DNA of 64,000 nt, from positions 6,423,560 to 6,487,559 of the forward strand of contig NZ_CP020042.1 in NCBI RefSeq assembly GCF_002028425.1. The letters are read 5' to 3'. Positions within the stretch are counted from its first letter, which is position 1, and each line of letters begins with the position of its first letter. The stretch is from Streptomyces katrae (lineage in GTDB: Bacteria > Actinomycetota > Actinomycetes > Streptomycetales > Streptomycetaceae). This document shows, piece by piece, positions 19,176 through 27,841 of this stretch. The translations under genes and the position numbers were made by a program. The notes beneath the pieces were generated by a model, which was not told where the DNA came from, searched no databases, and saw only the letters and a list, made by a program, of their open reading frames with translations.

Positions 19176-19682
19176 ATGCCCTACCGGAATCTCAGCCTGC
19201 GCAGACGCTGCGAGATGATTCTCGGTCACATGGATCTGACGCACCCGTTCTCCCTGGACACCCTGTGCGCCCGCATAGCCGACCGCAGAGGCCGTCCGAT
19301 CCGTCTCCACCCGCTGCCCCGCGAGGCCGCCGAATCCGGCGTCTGCGGCCTGTGGGTGGGCACCGAGACCGTGGACTACGTCTTCTACGAGGCCCACACC
19401 ACCCCCCTGCACCGCGAGCACATCGTGCTCCACGAGCTGGGTCACATCCTCTTCGGCCACCACTCCCTGGAGGGCGAGGAGATCGACGGCCAGGCCCCGG
19501 TGGTCCTCGGCCGCACCAACTACACCACCCGCCAGGAGCAGGAGGCGGAGATGCTCGCGAGCATGATCCGCATCCACACCTCGGGCACGGCCCACCCCCG
19601 GCCCGCCCCCGGCCCGCGCGGCGCCCTCGCCCGGCTGGAGTCCGCCATGGGGTACGAGCGGGGCCACCGCCATGGCAGCTGA
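19176..19682 (+). CDS. ImmA/IrrE family metallo-endopeptidase
   Basis: A 168-residue zinc protease of the ImmA/IrrE family (M78-like). The catalytic HELGH motif lies in HIVLHELGHILFGHH (near residue 90), and downstream RQEQEAEMLASMI supplies the likely third ligand Glu. Family members activate stress responses by cutting DNA-binding repressors. No XRE repressor gene is adjacent here. The ATG at 19176 has a GAGGG site. It overlaps the next membrane gene by 11 bases, which implies they are co-translated and work together. Confidence 0.85.
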   Translation: MPYRNLSLRRRCEMILGHMDLTHPFSLDTLCARIADRRGRPIRLHPLPREAAESGVCGLWVGTETVDYVFYEAHTTPLHREHIVLHELGHILFGHHSLEGEEIDGQAPVVLGRTNYTTRQEQEAEMLASMIRIHTSGTAHPRPAPGPRGALARLESAMGYERGHRHGS

Positions 19683-20868
19683 CCTCGCCGCCTTCGGCGA
19701 CAGCCTGGCGGTCCCCAGCGTGGTGTGCCTGTGGGCCGCCGTCCTGCTGCGCGCCCCCGGCGCCCTGCGCTCCCCGCAGCAGCGCGGGCTCTGGCTCGCC
19801 GTCGCCACCGCGGCCGCCGCCATGACCCTGAACCTGCCCGACGTCGTCACGTACGCCATGAGCCGCGGCGCCTCGTACGCGCACACCATCGGCCTCGTCC
19901 GCAACCTGATCGGCGTCCTGTCGGCCGGCGCCGTGCTCTACTTCGTGGCCGCCGCCACCCGAGGGCGAAGGCTCCCGCTCGCCTCCTGGGTGGGCACCCT
20001 GGTCTGGCTGGGCGTGCTCGTCGCCCTGGACGCGGCCGCGCCGGCACACGGCACGCACACCATCCCCAACTCCGGCGCCCCCGTCCCCTCCTTGCCGTAC
20101 TGGCTCGTGCTGATCTCCGCCCACCTGATCGCCAACACCATCTGCGTGTACGTGTGCTGGCGCTACAGCCTGCGCACCGAGAGCCGCGGACTGGCCGCCG
20201 GGCTGCGGTTGTTCGGCCTGGGCACCGGCCTGGCCTGGCTGTTCTGGTTCGCGTACCTGCTCAAGGCCCTGTTCGCCAGCACCTGGGCGGTGCCCGCCCT
20301 GCCGCTGCTGATGAACCTGCACGGACTGCTGCGCGCCGCCGCGATCCTCGTCCCCACCCTCTTCACCCTCCGCCACGCCCTCGCCGACACCGCCACCGCA
20401 TGGCGGCTGTGGCCGCTGTGGCGGGACCTGGTCCAGGCCGTTCCGCACGTGGTCCTCTCCCGGCCCCGCGCCGGACGGGTGCTGGAGCTGATCTGGCCGC
20501 CCGTTCCGCGCAACCTGCTCGTCTACCGCAAGGTCATCGAGACCCGCGACGCGATCCTGATCCTGGGGGAGTACGTGGCCCCCGGAGTGCCCGAGCTCGC
20601 ACGCGGCCACGTCGCGGGCAGCCGGATCCCCGAGCAGCGGCAGACGGCGGCCGCGCTGGCCTGCGTACTGAAGGAGGCCCGGCGGGCCAAGCTCGCCGGA
20701 CTGCCCGGACAGCCGGCGCAGGCCCCCGCCCTGGAGCTCCCGGCCGCGATGCAGACCTCCGCGGAGGGCGGCGGCCTGAAGGACGAGGCCCGCTTCCTGG
20801 TGGACGTCGCCCAGGCCTACGCCTCACCCGAGACCTCCGCCTTCGCCCCCGGACCGGGCGCCACGTGA
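19672..20868 (+). CDS. MAB_1171c family putative membrane/transporter protein
   Basis: A 398-residue integral membrane protein. About seven hydrophobic segments occupy residues 10-245 (for example VPSVVCLWAAVLLRAPG and LIGVLSAGAVLYFVAAA). A cytosolic C-terminal half follows, with RAGRVLELIWPPVPRNLLVYRKVIETRDAILIL and a Pro/Ala-rich end. This matches the MAB_1171c (DUF6545-like) family, which is frequently encoded next to ImmA/IrrE proteases in actinobacteria. The transport label is weak; a sensor role for the protease is equally plausible. It overlaps the protease gene. Confidence 0.78.
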   Translation: MAADLAAFGDSLAVPSVVCLWAAVLLRAPGALRSPQQRGLWLAVATAAAAMTLNLPDVVTYAMSRGASYAHTIGLVRNLIGVLSAGAVLYFVAAATRGRRLPLASWVGTLVWLGVLVALDAAAPAHGTHTIPNSGAPVPSLPYWLVLISAHLIANTICVYVCWRYSLRTESRGLAAGLRLFGLGTGLAWLFWFAYLLKALFASTWAVPALPLLMNLHGLLRAAAILVPTLFTLRHALADTATAWRLWPLWRDLVQAVPHVVLSRPRAGRVLELIWPPVPRNLLVYRKVIETRDAILILGEYVAPGVPELARGHVAGSRIPEQRQTAAALACVLKEARRAKLAGLPGQPAQAPALELPAAMQTSAEGGGLKDEARFLVDVAQAYASPETSAFAPGPGAT

Positions 20869-20937
20869 ACCGGGCGAGCCGCACGAACCGGGTGCACCAC
20901 CGGCACCCGTCCGCAACACCGAGGAAGTGACACCCCT

Positions 20938-21720
20938 TTGACCACCACCGTCCTGATCACCGGGGCCAGCGCCGGCCTCGGCGCCGCCTTCGCCCGCGGC
21001 TTCGCCGCCAAGGGCTGCGCCCTGGTCCTCGTCGCCCGGGACAAGGCCCGCCTGGAAGCCGTGGCCGCGGACCTCGCCCGGGACTTCGGGACCGTCAGCG
21101 AGGTACTGCCCGCCGACCTCCTCGACCCCGACGGCTGCGCGGCCGTCGCCGCCCGGCTCGCCGACACCGCACGGCCCGTCGACGTCCTGGTCAACAACGC
21201 CGGGTTCGGACTGCCCGCGCCCTACCCGTACAACCCCGTCGAGGACGAGGAGCGGATGCTCGACCTCCTGGTGAAGGTCCCCCTCCGCCTCACCCACGCC
21301 CTGCTGCCGGGGCTCCGGGAACGCCGCCGGGGCGCGGTGCTCAACGTCTCCTCCGTCGCGGGACTGCTGCCCACCGGCACCTACGGGGCGGCGAAGGCCT
21401 GGGTCACCGCCTTCAGCGAGTCCCTCCGGGTCGACATGGCACCGTACGGGGTCCGGGTGCTGGCGGTGGTGCCCGGCTTCACCCGCACCGAGTTCCAGCA
21501 GCGCGCCGGGTCCGACGTCAGCTCCCTGCGCGACGGCGTGTGGCTGGAGCCGGAGGCGGTGGTGGCCAAGGCCCTGCGCGACCTCGCGCTGCGCCGCCCG
21601 GTCAGCATCACGGGCCGCCGGTACCAGGCGTACGCCCTCGCGGTCCGCCACCTCCCGCGCACCTTCGTGGCCGGCCGGATGGCCCGCAAGCGCAGGGCCC
21701 CCGCGGACCGGACGGGCTGA
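20938..21720 (+). CDS. SDR family NAD(P)-dependent oxidoreductase
   Basis: A 260-residue classical short-chain dehydrogenase. The cofactor motif is TGASAGLGAAFARGFA (residues 7-22), NNAGFG follows, and the catalytic Ser and Tyr-x3-Lys lie in NVSSVAGLLPTGTYGAAKAW. The start is a TTG at 20938 with GAGGAAG 10 bases upstream; no ATG or GTG gives the complete Rossmann strand. Its overall shape is close to short-chain dehydrogenases of the YqjQ/DltE type. Substrate unknown. Confidence 0.88.
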   Translation: MTTTVLITGASAGLGAAFARGFAAKGCALVLVARDKARLEAVAADLARDFGTVSEVLPADLLDPDGCAAVAARLADTARPVDVLVNNAGFGLPAPYPYNPVEDEERMLDLLVKVPLRLTHALLPGLRERRRGAVLNVSSVAGLLPTGTYGAAKAWVTAFSESLRVDMAPYGVRVLAVVPGFTRTEFQQRAGSDVSSLRDGVWLEPEAVVAKALRDLALRRPVSITGRRYQAYALAVRHLPRTFVAGRMARKRRAPADRTG

Positions 21721-21785
21721 GCCGGCCGGTTTGCGGGGCCGCCGCCGGGGAAGCCGCCGGACCGGGGGACAGAGGAGGTTGTGCC

Positions 21786-22010
21786 ATGGACGAGCAAGGC
21801 GGCGCGGGCGGCGTCCCGCTCCACGACGACGACGGGCAGCAGCGGCGCAAGCCGCACGCGCGGCGGGGCACGGCCGGGGACCCGGGGCGGAAGTCACCCG
21901 GACCGGTCCGGCGCGAGGACACGGACGAGGCCAGCCGCCTCGACCGCCCCGGCACCCCGGACCCGGCGGACCCCCGCAAGCAGCGCGGCCACGCCCACGG
22001 CCACGGCTAG
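21786..22010 (+). CDS. Small hydrophilic hypothetical protein
   Basis: A 74-residue frame behind a very strong ribosome site (AGAGGAGG, 7 bases before the ATG). The product is highly charged and apparently disordered: it begins MDEQGGAGGVPLHDDD, has an Arg/Lys-rich middle and ends in a His-rich KQRGHAHGHG tail that could bind metal. No family was recognised. It ends just before a bidirectional hairpin. The ribosome site and hairpin support a real gene. Confidence 0.6.
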   Translation: MDEQGGAGGVPLHDDDGQQRRKPHARRGTAGDPGRKSPGPVRREDTDEASRLDRPGTPDPADPRKQRGHAHGHG

Positions 22011-22035
22011 GCGGCCCCGACCGGACCGCACCGGG

Positions 22036-22080
22036 CGGACGGCCCGGGCCCCGAGACGTTCCAGGGGCCCGGGCCGCCGC
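22036..22080. terminator. Bidirectional terminator between convergent genes
   Basis: CGGCCCGGGCCCC (22040-22052) pairs perfectly with GGGGCCCGGGCCG (22064-22076), with further pairing outside through a single bulge. It separates the small plus-strand ORF from the convergent ABC-F gene. Confidence 0.75.
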
Positions 22081-22082
22081 GC

Positions 22083-23720
22083 TCAGAGCTCGGTGACCTT
22101 GCCGTCCGCGACCTCCAGGCGGCGGGTCACGTGCACCGCGTCCAGCATGCGGCGGTCGTGGGTGACCAGCAGCAGGGTGCCCTCGTAGGCCTCCAGAGCG
22201 GACTCCAGCTGCTCGATCGCCGGCAGGTCCAGGTGGTTCGTCGGTTCGTCCAGGACCAGCAGGTTCACCCCGCGGCCCTGGAGCAGCGCCAGCGCCGCCC
22301 GGGTGCGCTCGCCCGGGGAGAGGGTCGCCGCCGGGCGCAGCACGTGCGCCGCCTTCAGGCCGAACTTGGCCAGCAGCGTCCGCACGTCCGCCGGCTCGGT
22401 GTCCGGGACCGCCGCGCAGAAGGCCTCCAGCAGCGGCTCCTCGCCGAGGAACAGCCCGCGCGCCTGGTCGACCTCGCCGACCAGGACGCCCGAGCCGAGC
22501 GTGGCGGAGCCGGAGTCCGGGGCCAGCCGGCCCAGCAGGACCGCGAGGAGGGTGGACTTGCCGGCACCGTTGGCCCCGGTGATCGCCACCCGGTCCGCCC
22601 AGTCGATCTGCAGGCTGGCCGGCCCGAAGGTGAAGTCCCCGCGCTTGACGGCCGCTTCGCGCAGGGTGGCGACGACCGAACCGGAGCGCGGGGCCGCCGC
22701 GATCTCCATGCGCAGTTCCCACTCCTTGCGCGGCTCCTCGACCACCTCCAGCCGCTCGATCGCCCGCTGCGTCTGGCGTGCCTTCGCGGCCTGCTTCTCG
22801 CTGGACTCCCCGCGCAGCGCCCGGCCGATCTTGTCGTTGTCGGAGGACTTGCGGCGGGCGTTGCGCACGCCCTTGTCCATCCAGTTGCGCTGCATCTGCG
22901 CGCGGCCCTCGAGGGCGGCCTTCTTGTCGGCGTACTCCTCGAACTCCTCGCGGGCGTGGCTGCGGGCCCGCGCGCGCTCCTCCAGGTACGACTCGTAGCC
23001 GCCGCCGAAGAGCTTGATCTGCTGCTGCGCCAGGTCGAGTTCGAGGACCTTGGTGACGGTCCGCGTCAGGAACTCGCGGTCGTGGCTGATGACGACCGTG
23101 CCCGCGCGCAGCCCCGTCACGAACCGCTCCAGCCGCTCCAGACCGGCCAGGTCCAGGTCGTTGGTGGGCTCGTCGAGGAGGAACACGTCGTAGCGCGACA
23201 GCAGCAGCGACGCGAGGCCGGCGCGGGCCGCCTGGCCGCCGGACAGGGCCGTCATCGGCAGGTCCAGGCTCACCGCCAGGCCCAGCTCGTCCGCGGTCTC
23301 CTGGGCCCGCTCGTCCAGGTCGGCGCCGCCGAGGTCCAGCCAGCGGTCGAGGCTCTGCGCGTACGCGTCGTCGGCGCCCGGGGTGCCGTCCACCAGCCCC
23401 TGCGTGGCCTCGTCCAGCGCCGCCTGCGCGCCCGCGACGCCGGTCCGGCGGGCCAGGAACTCCCGTACGGTCTCGCCCTCCCGCCGCTCCGGCTCCTGCG
23501 GGAGGTGGCCGACCGCCGCACCGGGCGGGGAGAGCCGCAGCTCACCGGTCTCGGGGGTGTCCAGCCCGGCGAGCAGCCGCAGCAGGGTCGACTTCCCGGC
23601 GCCGTTGACGCCGACGAGGCCGATGACGTCGCCGGGCGCGACGACGAGGTCGAGGCCGGCGAAGAGCGTGCGCTCGCCGTGCGCGGCGGTGAGGTTCTTG
23701 GCGACGAGGGTTGCAGTCAT
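22083..23720 (-). CDS. ABC-F family ATPase (ribosome-associated)
   Basis: A 545-residue protein with two ATP-binding cassettes and no membrane domain. Cassette 1 has Walker A GVNGAGKST (near residue 38), signature LSGGQ and Walker B VFLLDEPTNDLDL. Cassette 2 has Walker A GANGAGKST, signature LSPGE and LLVLDEPTNHLDL. A charged linker (about residues 240-330, rich in R, K and E) is the interdomain region that enters the ribosomal E site in ABC-F proteins. The role is translation support or antibiotic protection; which one cannot be told from sequence. It lies 38 bases downstream of the transporter gene, probably in one operon. Confidence 0.92.
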   Translation of the reverse strand: MTATLVAKNLTAAHGERTLFAGLDLVVAPGDVIGLVGVNGAGKSTLLRLLAGLDTPETGELRLSPPGAAVGHLPQEPERREGETVREFLARRTGVAGAQAALDEATQGLVDGTPGADDAYAQSLDRWLDLGGADLDERAQETADELGLAVSLDLPMTALSGGQAARAGLASLLLSRYDVFLLDEPTNDLDLAGLERLERFVTGLRAGTVVISHDREFLTRTVTKVLELDLAQQQIKLFGGGYESYLEERARARSHAREEFEEYADKKAALEGRAQMQRNWMDKGVRNARRKSSDNDKIGRALRGESSEKQAAKARQTQRAIERLEVVEEPRKEWELRMEIAAAPRSGSVVATLREAAVKRGDFTFGPASLQIDWADRVAITGANGAGKSTLLAVLLGRLAPDSGSATLGSGVLVGEVDQARGLFLGEEPLLEAFCAAVPDTEPADVRTLLAKFGLKAAHVLRPAATLSPGERTRAALALLQGRGVNLLVLDEPTNHLDLPAIEQLESALEAYEGTLLLVTHDRRMLDAVHVTRRLEVADGKVTEL

Positions 23721-23758
23721 GATGCCCCGATCCTATCGGCGCGCCGCGCGCCGCCGGC

Positions 23759-25066
23759 CTACCCGCCGGTCAGCCGCAGCCCGGCCCACAGGGCGGCCAC
23801 CGCCGCCGCGAGGGCGGCGGGGGTGGTGAGCAGCCCGAGGCGGGTGAAGTCGCCGAGGCGGACGTCCTCGCCGTGCGCGTGCAGCATCCGCCGCCACAGC
23901 AGGGTGGCCAGCGAGCCCGCGTAGGTCAGGTTGGGGCCGATGTTCACCCCGATCAGCACGGCCAGCACCACGCCCGGCCCGCCCGGCGCGGCCAGCGGGA
24001 GCAGGACGAGGACCGCCGGGAGGTTGTTGATCAGGTTGGCGAGCACGGCGGCCACCCCCGCCACGGCCAGCAGCGCGGGCAGCGCGTCCCCGTCGGGCAG
24101 CAGCCACTCCAGCCCGTCGCCGAGCCCGTGGTCCACCACGGCCCGTACGACCACGCCCAGCGCGAGCACGAACACGCAGAACGCGGGCGCGGTGGAGGCC
24201 GCCAGCCGCCGCGGGGTGGTCTCGCGGCGCCACAGGGCCCGCACGCCCAGCACCACCGCACCGGCCAGCGCCGCCCAGGCCGGGCTCGCCCCCGCGAGCG
24301 AGGCCACCGCGAAACCCGCCAGGGTCAGCACCAGCACGGCCGTCGCGAACCGGGGCAGCGGCGCGGGCTCCGCCACCCCGGGCACGTGCTCGGGCGGGGC
24401 CGCCAGGTCGGCCCGGAAGTACCGGCGGAACACCGCGTACTCCACCGCGACGGCCACCGCCCAGGGCAGGGCCATCAGCACCGCGAACCGGGTGAAGGTC
24501 AGCCCGCTCGCGGCGAAGGCCAGCAGGTTCGTCAGATTGGACACGGGCAGCAGCAGCGAGGCCGAGTTCGCCAGGTGGGCGGTGGCGAACACGTGCGGGC
24601 GCGGCCGGGCGCCCAGCCGGGCGGACGTGGCCAGCACCACCGGCGTCAGCAGCACCACCGTGGCGTCCAGGCTGAGCACGGCCGTCACCGCCGCGGCCAC
24701 CAGGAACACCCCGCCCAGCAGCCCCGCCGCCCCCCGCCCGGCCGCCCGCCGGGCCACCGCGGCCCCCGCCGCACGGAACAGCCCCTCGTCCGCGCACAGC
24801 TGGGCGAGGGCCAGGATCACCGCCAGGAACCCGACCACGGGCAGCAGCCCGCACAGCTGCTCCCAGGCGTCGGCCGGCGACACCACCCCCAGCGCGACGA
24901 GCAGCCCGGCCGCCGGCACGGCGGCCGCCGCCTCGGGCAGCCGGCGCGGGCGCACCACGGCGAACGCCAGGACGAGCAGCAGCAGGGCGCAGGACAGGGA
25001 CTCGGCGAGGACGGTGTTCAGGGGGGCACTCCGGACAGGGCGGGAAGGACCGGCCAAGGAACGCAC
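23759..25066 (-). CDS. SLC13/ArsB/NhaD-type membrane transporter
   Basis: A 435-residue membrane protein with about eleven hydrophobic segments. The repeated ion-transporter hairpins are LLSLDATVVLLTPVVLA with LANSASLLLPVSNLTNLLAFAASGL, and LANLINNLPAVLVLLPLA with GVNIGPNLTYAGSLATLLWRR. They match the ArsB/NhaD branch of the ion-transporter superfamily. Arsenite, Na+ or dicarboxylate are possible substrates; there is no arsR or arsC nearby, so an arsenic role is unsupported. The start is uncertain: GTG 25066 gives a 15-residue lead before the first hydrophobic helix, and a closer CTG could also serve. Confidence 0.8.
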   Translation of the reverse strand: MRSLAGPSRPVRSAPLNTVLAESLSCALLLLVLAFAVVRPRRLPEAAAAVPAAGLLVALGVVSPADAWEQLCGLLPVVGFLAVILALAQLCADEGLFRAAGAAVARRAAGRGAAGLLGGVFLVAAAVTAVLSLDATVVLLTPVVLATSARLGARPRPHVFATAHLANSASLLLPVSNLTNLLAFAASGLTFTRFAVLMALPWAVAVAVEYAVFRRYFRADLAAPPEHVPGVAEPAPLPRFATAVLVLTLAGFAVASLAGASPAWAALAGAVVLGVRALWRRETTPRRLAASTAPAFCVFVLALGVVVRAVVDHGLGDGLEWLLPDGDALPALLAVAGVAAVLANLINNLPAVLVLLPLAAPGGPGVVLAVLIGVNIGPNLTYAGSLATLLWRRMLHAHGEDVRLGDFTRLGLLTTPAALAAAVAALWAGLRLTGG

Positions 25067-25135
25067 GGGCTCCGTGTCCGGATAGGTGGGACGCCCGTCA
25101 TTGCGGCCATCGTGGACGGGTCACACCATGGAGCC

Positions 25136-26104
25136 ATGCCACAGCGAGACGTGCTCGTCGTCCTCTACGACGGGGTCCAGAGCCTGGACGTGACCGGCCC
25201 CGTCGAGGTCTTCGACGGAGCCGGCCGCTGCCGCCCGGGCGACGGCGGGTACGCGGTCCGTACGGTCTCCCCCGGAGGCGGCCCGGTCCGCACCGGCAGC
25301 GGGCTGACCCTGGTCCCCGACGGGGACCTGGAGGACGCCCGCCCCGGGCCGGACACCACCCTGCTGGTGCCCGGCGGCCGCTACACGGGGGACTTCGACC
25401 CGAGGATCACCGACTGGCTGCGGGCCCACGGGGGCCGGGCGGGCCGGCTGGTGTCCGTCTGCACGGGCGGCCTGCTGCTGGCCGAGGCCGGGCTGCTGGA
25501 CGGGCGGCGGGCGGCCACGCACTGGTCGGTGTGCGAGCGGATGGCACGGGACTACCCGCGGGTGACGGTGGAACCGGACCCCATCTACGTCCGGGACGGC
25601 CACGTGGCCACCTCGGCCGGGGTCACCGCCGGGATCGACCTCGCGCTGGCTCTGGTGGAGGAGGACCTGGGGCGGGACGTGGCCCTGCTGATCGCCCGGC
25701 ACCTGGTGGTGTTCCTGCGCCGGCCCGGCAACCAGGCGCAGTTCAGCGCCCAGCTCGCGGCGCAGACCGCCCGGCGGGAGCCGCTGCGGGAGGTGCAGCA
25801 CTGGATCAGCCAGCACCCGGGCGGCGACCTGAGCGTGGAGGCCCTGGCGGCCCGGGCCGCGCTGTCCCCGAGGCACTTCGCGCGGGCCTTCCAGGCCGAG
25901 ACGGGGGTGACGCCGGGGCGGTACGTCGAGCGGGTGCGGGTGGAACACGCGCGGCGGATGCTGGAGGAGTCGGGGGAGGGGCTGGCCCGTATCTCCCGCG
26001 AGTGCGGCTACGGCACTCCGGAGGCGCTGCGCCGTGCCTTCGTCCGGACCCTCGGCCAGTCCCCGACCGAATACCGCCGCCGCTTCGGACCCCCGGCGGT
26101 GTAG
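25136..26104 (+). CDS. GlxA family transcriptional regulator (DJ-1/PfpI domain plus AraC HTH)
   Basis: A 322-residue regulator. Residues about 4-185 form a DJ-1/PfpI-like domain with the nucleophile-elbow motif VSVCTGGLLLAEAGLLDGRRAATHW. Residues about 215-320 form an AraC double helix-turn-helix (DLSVEALAARAALSPRHFARAFQAETGVTPGRYVERVRVE and ISRECGYGTPEALRRAF). It is divergent from the transporter gene and followed 270 bases later by a stand-alone DJ-1 protein, which may be its target. The ATG at 25136 has only a short GGAG spacing; GTG 25112 is an alternative. Confidence 0.87.
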   Translation: MPQRDVLVVLYDGVQSLDVTGPVEVFDGAGRCRPGDGGYAVRTVSPGGGPVRTGSGLTLVPDGDLEDARPGPDTTLLVPGGRYTGDFDPRITDWLRAHGGRAGRLVSVCTGGLLLAEAGLLDGRRAATHWSVCERMARDYPRVTVEPDPIYVRDGHVATSAGVTAGIDLALALVEEDLGRDVALLIARHLVVFLRRPGNQAQFSAQLAAQTARREPLREVQHWISQHPGGDLSVEALAARAALSPRHFARAFQAETGVTPGRYVERVRVEHARRMLEESGEGLARISRECGYGTPEALRRAFVRTLGQSPTEYRRRFGPPAV

Positions 26105-26107
26105 GCG

Positions 26108-26240
26108 CCCGCAGGGGCTCCGGCCCCAGACCCCCGTACGTATCGCCCCCCAACGGCGGCGGGGCCACCCATGGCCCCGCCGGCGTTTGAGGCGCGGGGT
26201 CAGGGGCGCAGCCCCTGGGAACGGGCGAAGGGCGGGTGGG
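26108..26240. repeat. Streptomyces-type dispersed intergenic repeat
   Basis: This stretch carries the arms GCAGGGGCTCCGGCCCC and GCCCCGCCGGCGTTTGAGGC, followed by CAGGGGCGCAGCCCC. From memory, these phrases recur in the intergenic spaces of many Streptomyces genomes, commonly after stop codons. They can fold into GC-rich hairpins and probably end transcription of the GlxA-type gene. Confidence 0.6.
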
Positions 26241-26280
26241 GGACCAGCCCCGACCAGTCCCGACCAGTCCCGACCAGCCC
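26241..26280. repeat. Four tandem copies of a decamer
   Basis: The decamer CGACCAGTCC (with GGACCAGCCC and CGACCAGCCC variants) is repeated four times in exact 10-base phase, upstream of the DJ-1/PfpI gene. A 10-base period places copies on one helix face, so it could be a binding array or simple slippage. Confidence 0.7.
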
Positions 26281-26374
26281 CGCGCAGCGGAAATCCGGGC
26301 TCGCGGGCCCGGCGCACCACGGGCAGCCCCGCCGGGGCGGCCGTCAACGTCACAGCAACCCCTCCGGAGGAGAC

Positions 26375-27019
26375 GTGCAGATCGCCGTCCTGCTCTACGA
26401 CCGCTTCACCGCCCTCGACGCCATCGGCCCCTACGAAACCCTCAGCCGCCTCGACGGCGCCGAGACCGTCTTCGTGGCGGAGCACAAGGGCCCCGTGCGG
26501 ACCGACAACGGCGCGGCCGTCCTCGTCGCCGAGAAGTCGCTCGACGAGGTGCCGCGCCCCGACATCGTCATCGTCCCGGGCGGCCCGCACCCCGAGGTGG
26601 AGATGAAGAACCCCGCCGTCCTCGACTGGCTGCGCTCCGTGGACGCCACCTCCACCTGGACCACGTCCGTCTGCACCGGCTCGCTGCTCCTGGCCGCCGC
26701 CGGACTGCTCGACGGGCGGCGGGCGACCAGCCACTGGCTGTACCTCGACCAGCTCGCCCCCTTCGGGGCCGAGCCCACCGGCGAGCGGGTGGTCTTCGAC
26801 GGGAAGTACGTCACCGCCGCCGGGGTCTCCTCCGGCCTGGACATGGGGCTCGGCCTGCTCGGCCGGATCGCGGGGGACACGTACGCCCAGACCGTGCAGC
26901 TGATGTGCGAGTACGACCCCCAGCCGCCCTACGACGCGGGCTCCCCGGCCAAGGCCCCGGCCGAGATCGTCGCCCGGCTGCGTTCCGCTAATCCCCTGAC
27001 GGACCGGGGCGCCAGCTGA
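26375..27019 (+). CDS. DJ-1/PfpI family protein (isonitrile hydratase-like)
   Basis: A 214-residue class I glutamine-amidotransferase-like protein. The elbow cysteine lies in TTSVCTGSLLLAAAGLLDGRRATSHW (near residue 105), with the N-terminal acidic residue in AIGPYETLSRL. This arrangement fits isonitrile hydratase and related DJ-1 enzymes. GTG 26375 follows a strong GGAGGAGA site. The last 32 bases overlap the convergent enoyl-CoA hydratase gene. It may be controlled by the GlxA-type regulator just upstream. Confidence 0.85.
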   Translation: MQIAVLLYDRFTALDAIGPYETLSRLDGAETVFVAEHKGPVRTDNGAAVLVAEKSLDEVPRPDIVIVPGGPHPEVEMKNPAVLDWLRSVDATSTWTTSVCTGSLLLAAAGLLDGRRATSHWLYLDQLAPFGAEPTGERVVFDGKYVTAAGVSSGLDMGLGLLGRIAGDTYAQTVQLMCEYDPQPPYDAGSPAKAPAEIVARLRSANPLTDRGAS

Positions 27020-27767
27020 ACGACGGGTCCCGGCGTTCCAGGAAGGCGGCGACACCCTCCGCGGTGTCGCCGCTCGCGGCCGCCTGGCCGCTCCAGTACG
27101 CGTCCCGGTCGGTGCGGCCGTCCGCGAACTCCTTCGCCGCGGCCTGCGTCAGCTGCGAGCGCGCGGTCAGAGTCCGGGTGAACTCCGCCACCCGCTTGTC
27201 CAGTTCGCCGGCCGGCAGCAGCTCGTTCAGGAACCCGGCCCGCAGCGCGGTCTCCGCCCCGATCAGCTCGGCCGAGAAGAGCAGGTACTTCGCCCACGCC
27301 GGGCCCACCACCGAGGCCAGCCGGCGGGTGGAGGACGCCGGGTAGACGATGCCCAGCTTCGCCGGGGTCACCCCGAAGCGGGCGCCCTCCTCCGCGAACC
27401 GCAGGTCGCAGGCCGCCGCCAGCTGGCTGCCGCCGCCCACGCAGAAGCCGCGGACCGCCGCGACCGTCGGCTTGGGGAACGCGGCCAGGGCCTCCTCCGC
27501 CGCGACCGCCAGGGCCGGCGGATCCTCGTCCCCGGTGAGGGAGGAGATGTCGGCGCCCGCACAGAAGGTCGGACCGGCCCCGGTCAGCACCAGGACCCGT
27601 ACGGCCGGGTCGGCGGCCAGCCCCGGCAGCAGCTCCGGCAGCGCCCGCCACATGGCGGCCGTCATGGCGTTCCGCTTCGCGGGGTGGGAGATGGTGACCG
27701 TGGCCACCCCGTCGGCGACCGTGTGGCGGAGGGCTGCTTCCCGGGCGGCGTCCATGGCTGCGTCCAT
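26988..27767 (-). CDS. Enoyl-CoA hydratase/isomerase family protein
   Basis: A 259-residue crotonase-fold protein. Signature regions are ISHPAKRNAMTAAMWRAL, the oxyanion strand GAGPTFCAGADISSL, VRGFCVGGGSQLAAACDLRFAEEGARFG and PAKLGIVYPASSTRRL. The usual second catalytic Glu position is not clear, so hydratase and isomerase cannot be told apart. The ATG at 27767 is chosen; 27755 is also possible and neither has a good ribosome site. Its 3' end runs 32 bases into the convergent DJ-1 gene without a terminator. Confidence 0.87.
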   Translation of the reverse strand: MDAAMDAAREAALRHTVADGVATVTISHPAKRNAMTAAMWRALPELLPGLAADPAVRVLVLTGAGPTFCAGADISSLTGDEDPPALAVAAEEALAAFPKPTVAAVRGFCVGGGSQLAAACDLRFAEEGARFGVTPAKLGIVYPASSTRRLASVVGPAWAKYLLFSAELIGAETALRAGFLNELLPAGELDKRVAEFTRTLTARSQLTQAAAKEFADGRTDRDAYWSGQAAASGDTAEGVAAFLERRDPSFSWRPGPSGD

Positions 27768-27841
27768 GCGCCGGATGCTATCCGGGGGTGACGATCCTAT
27801 GATCAAGGGGACTCCGTCCCCCGGGGGGTGCAGGAGGTGGC

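Noticed and set aside
23759..25066. Arsenite efflux gene arsB
   Set aside because: The fold fits ArsB/NhaD, but no arsR, arsC or arsenic-linked gene is near, so the specific name is not justified.
19672..25066. Toxin-antitoxin system based on the ImmA/IrrE gene
   Set aside because: No small DNA-binding or toxin partner was found; the coupled gene is a membrane protein.
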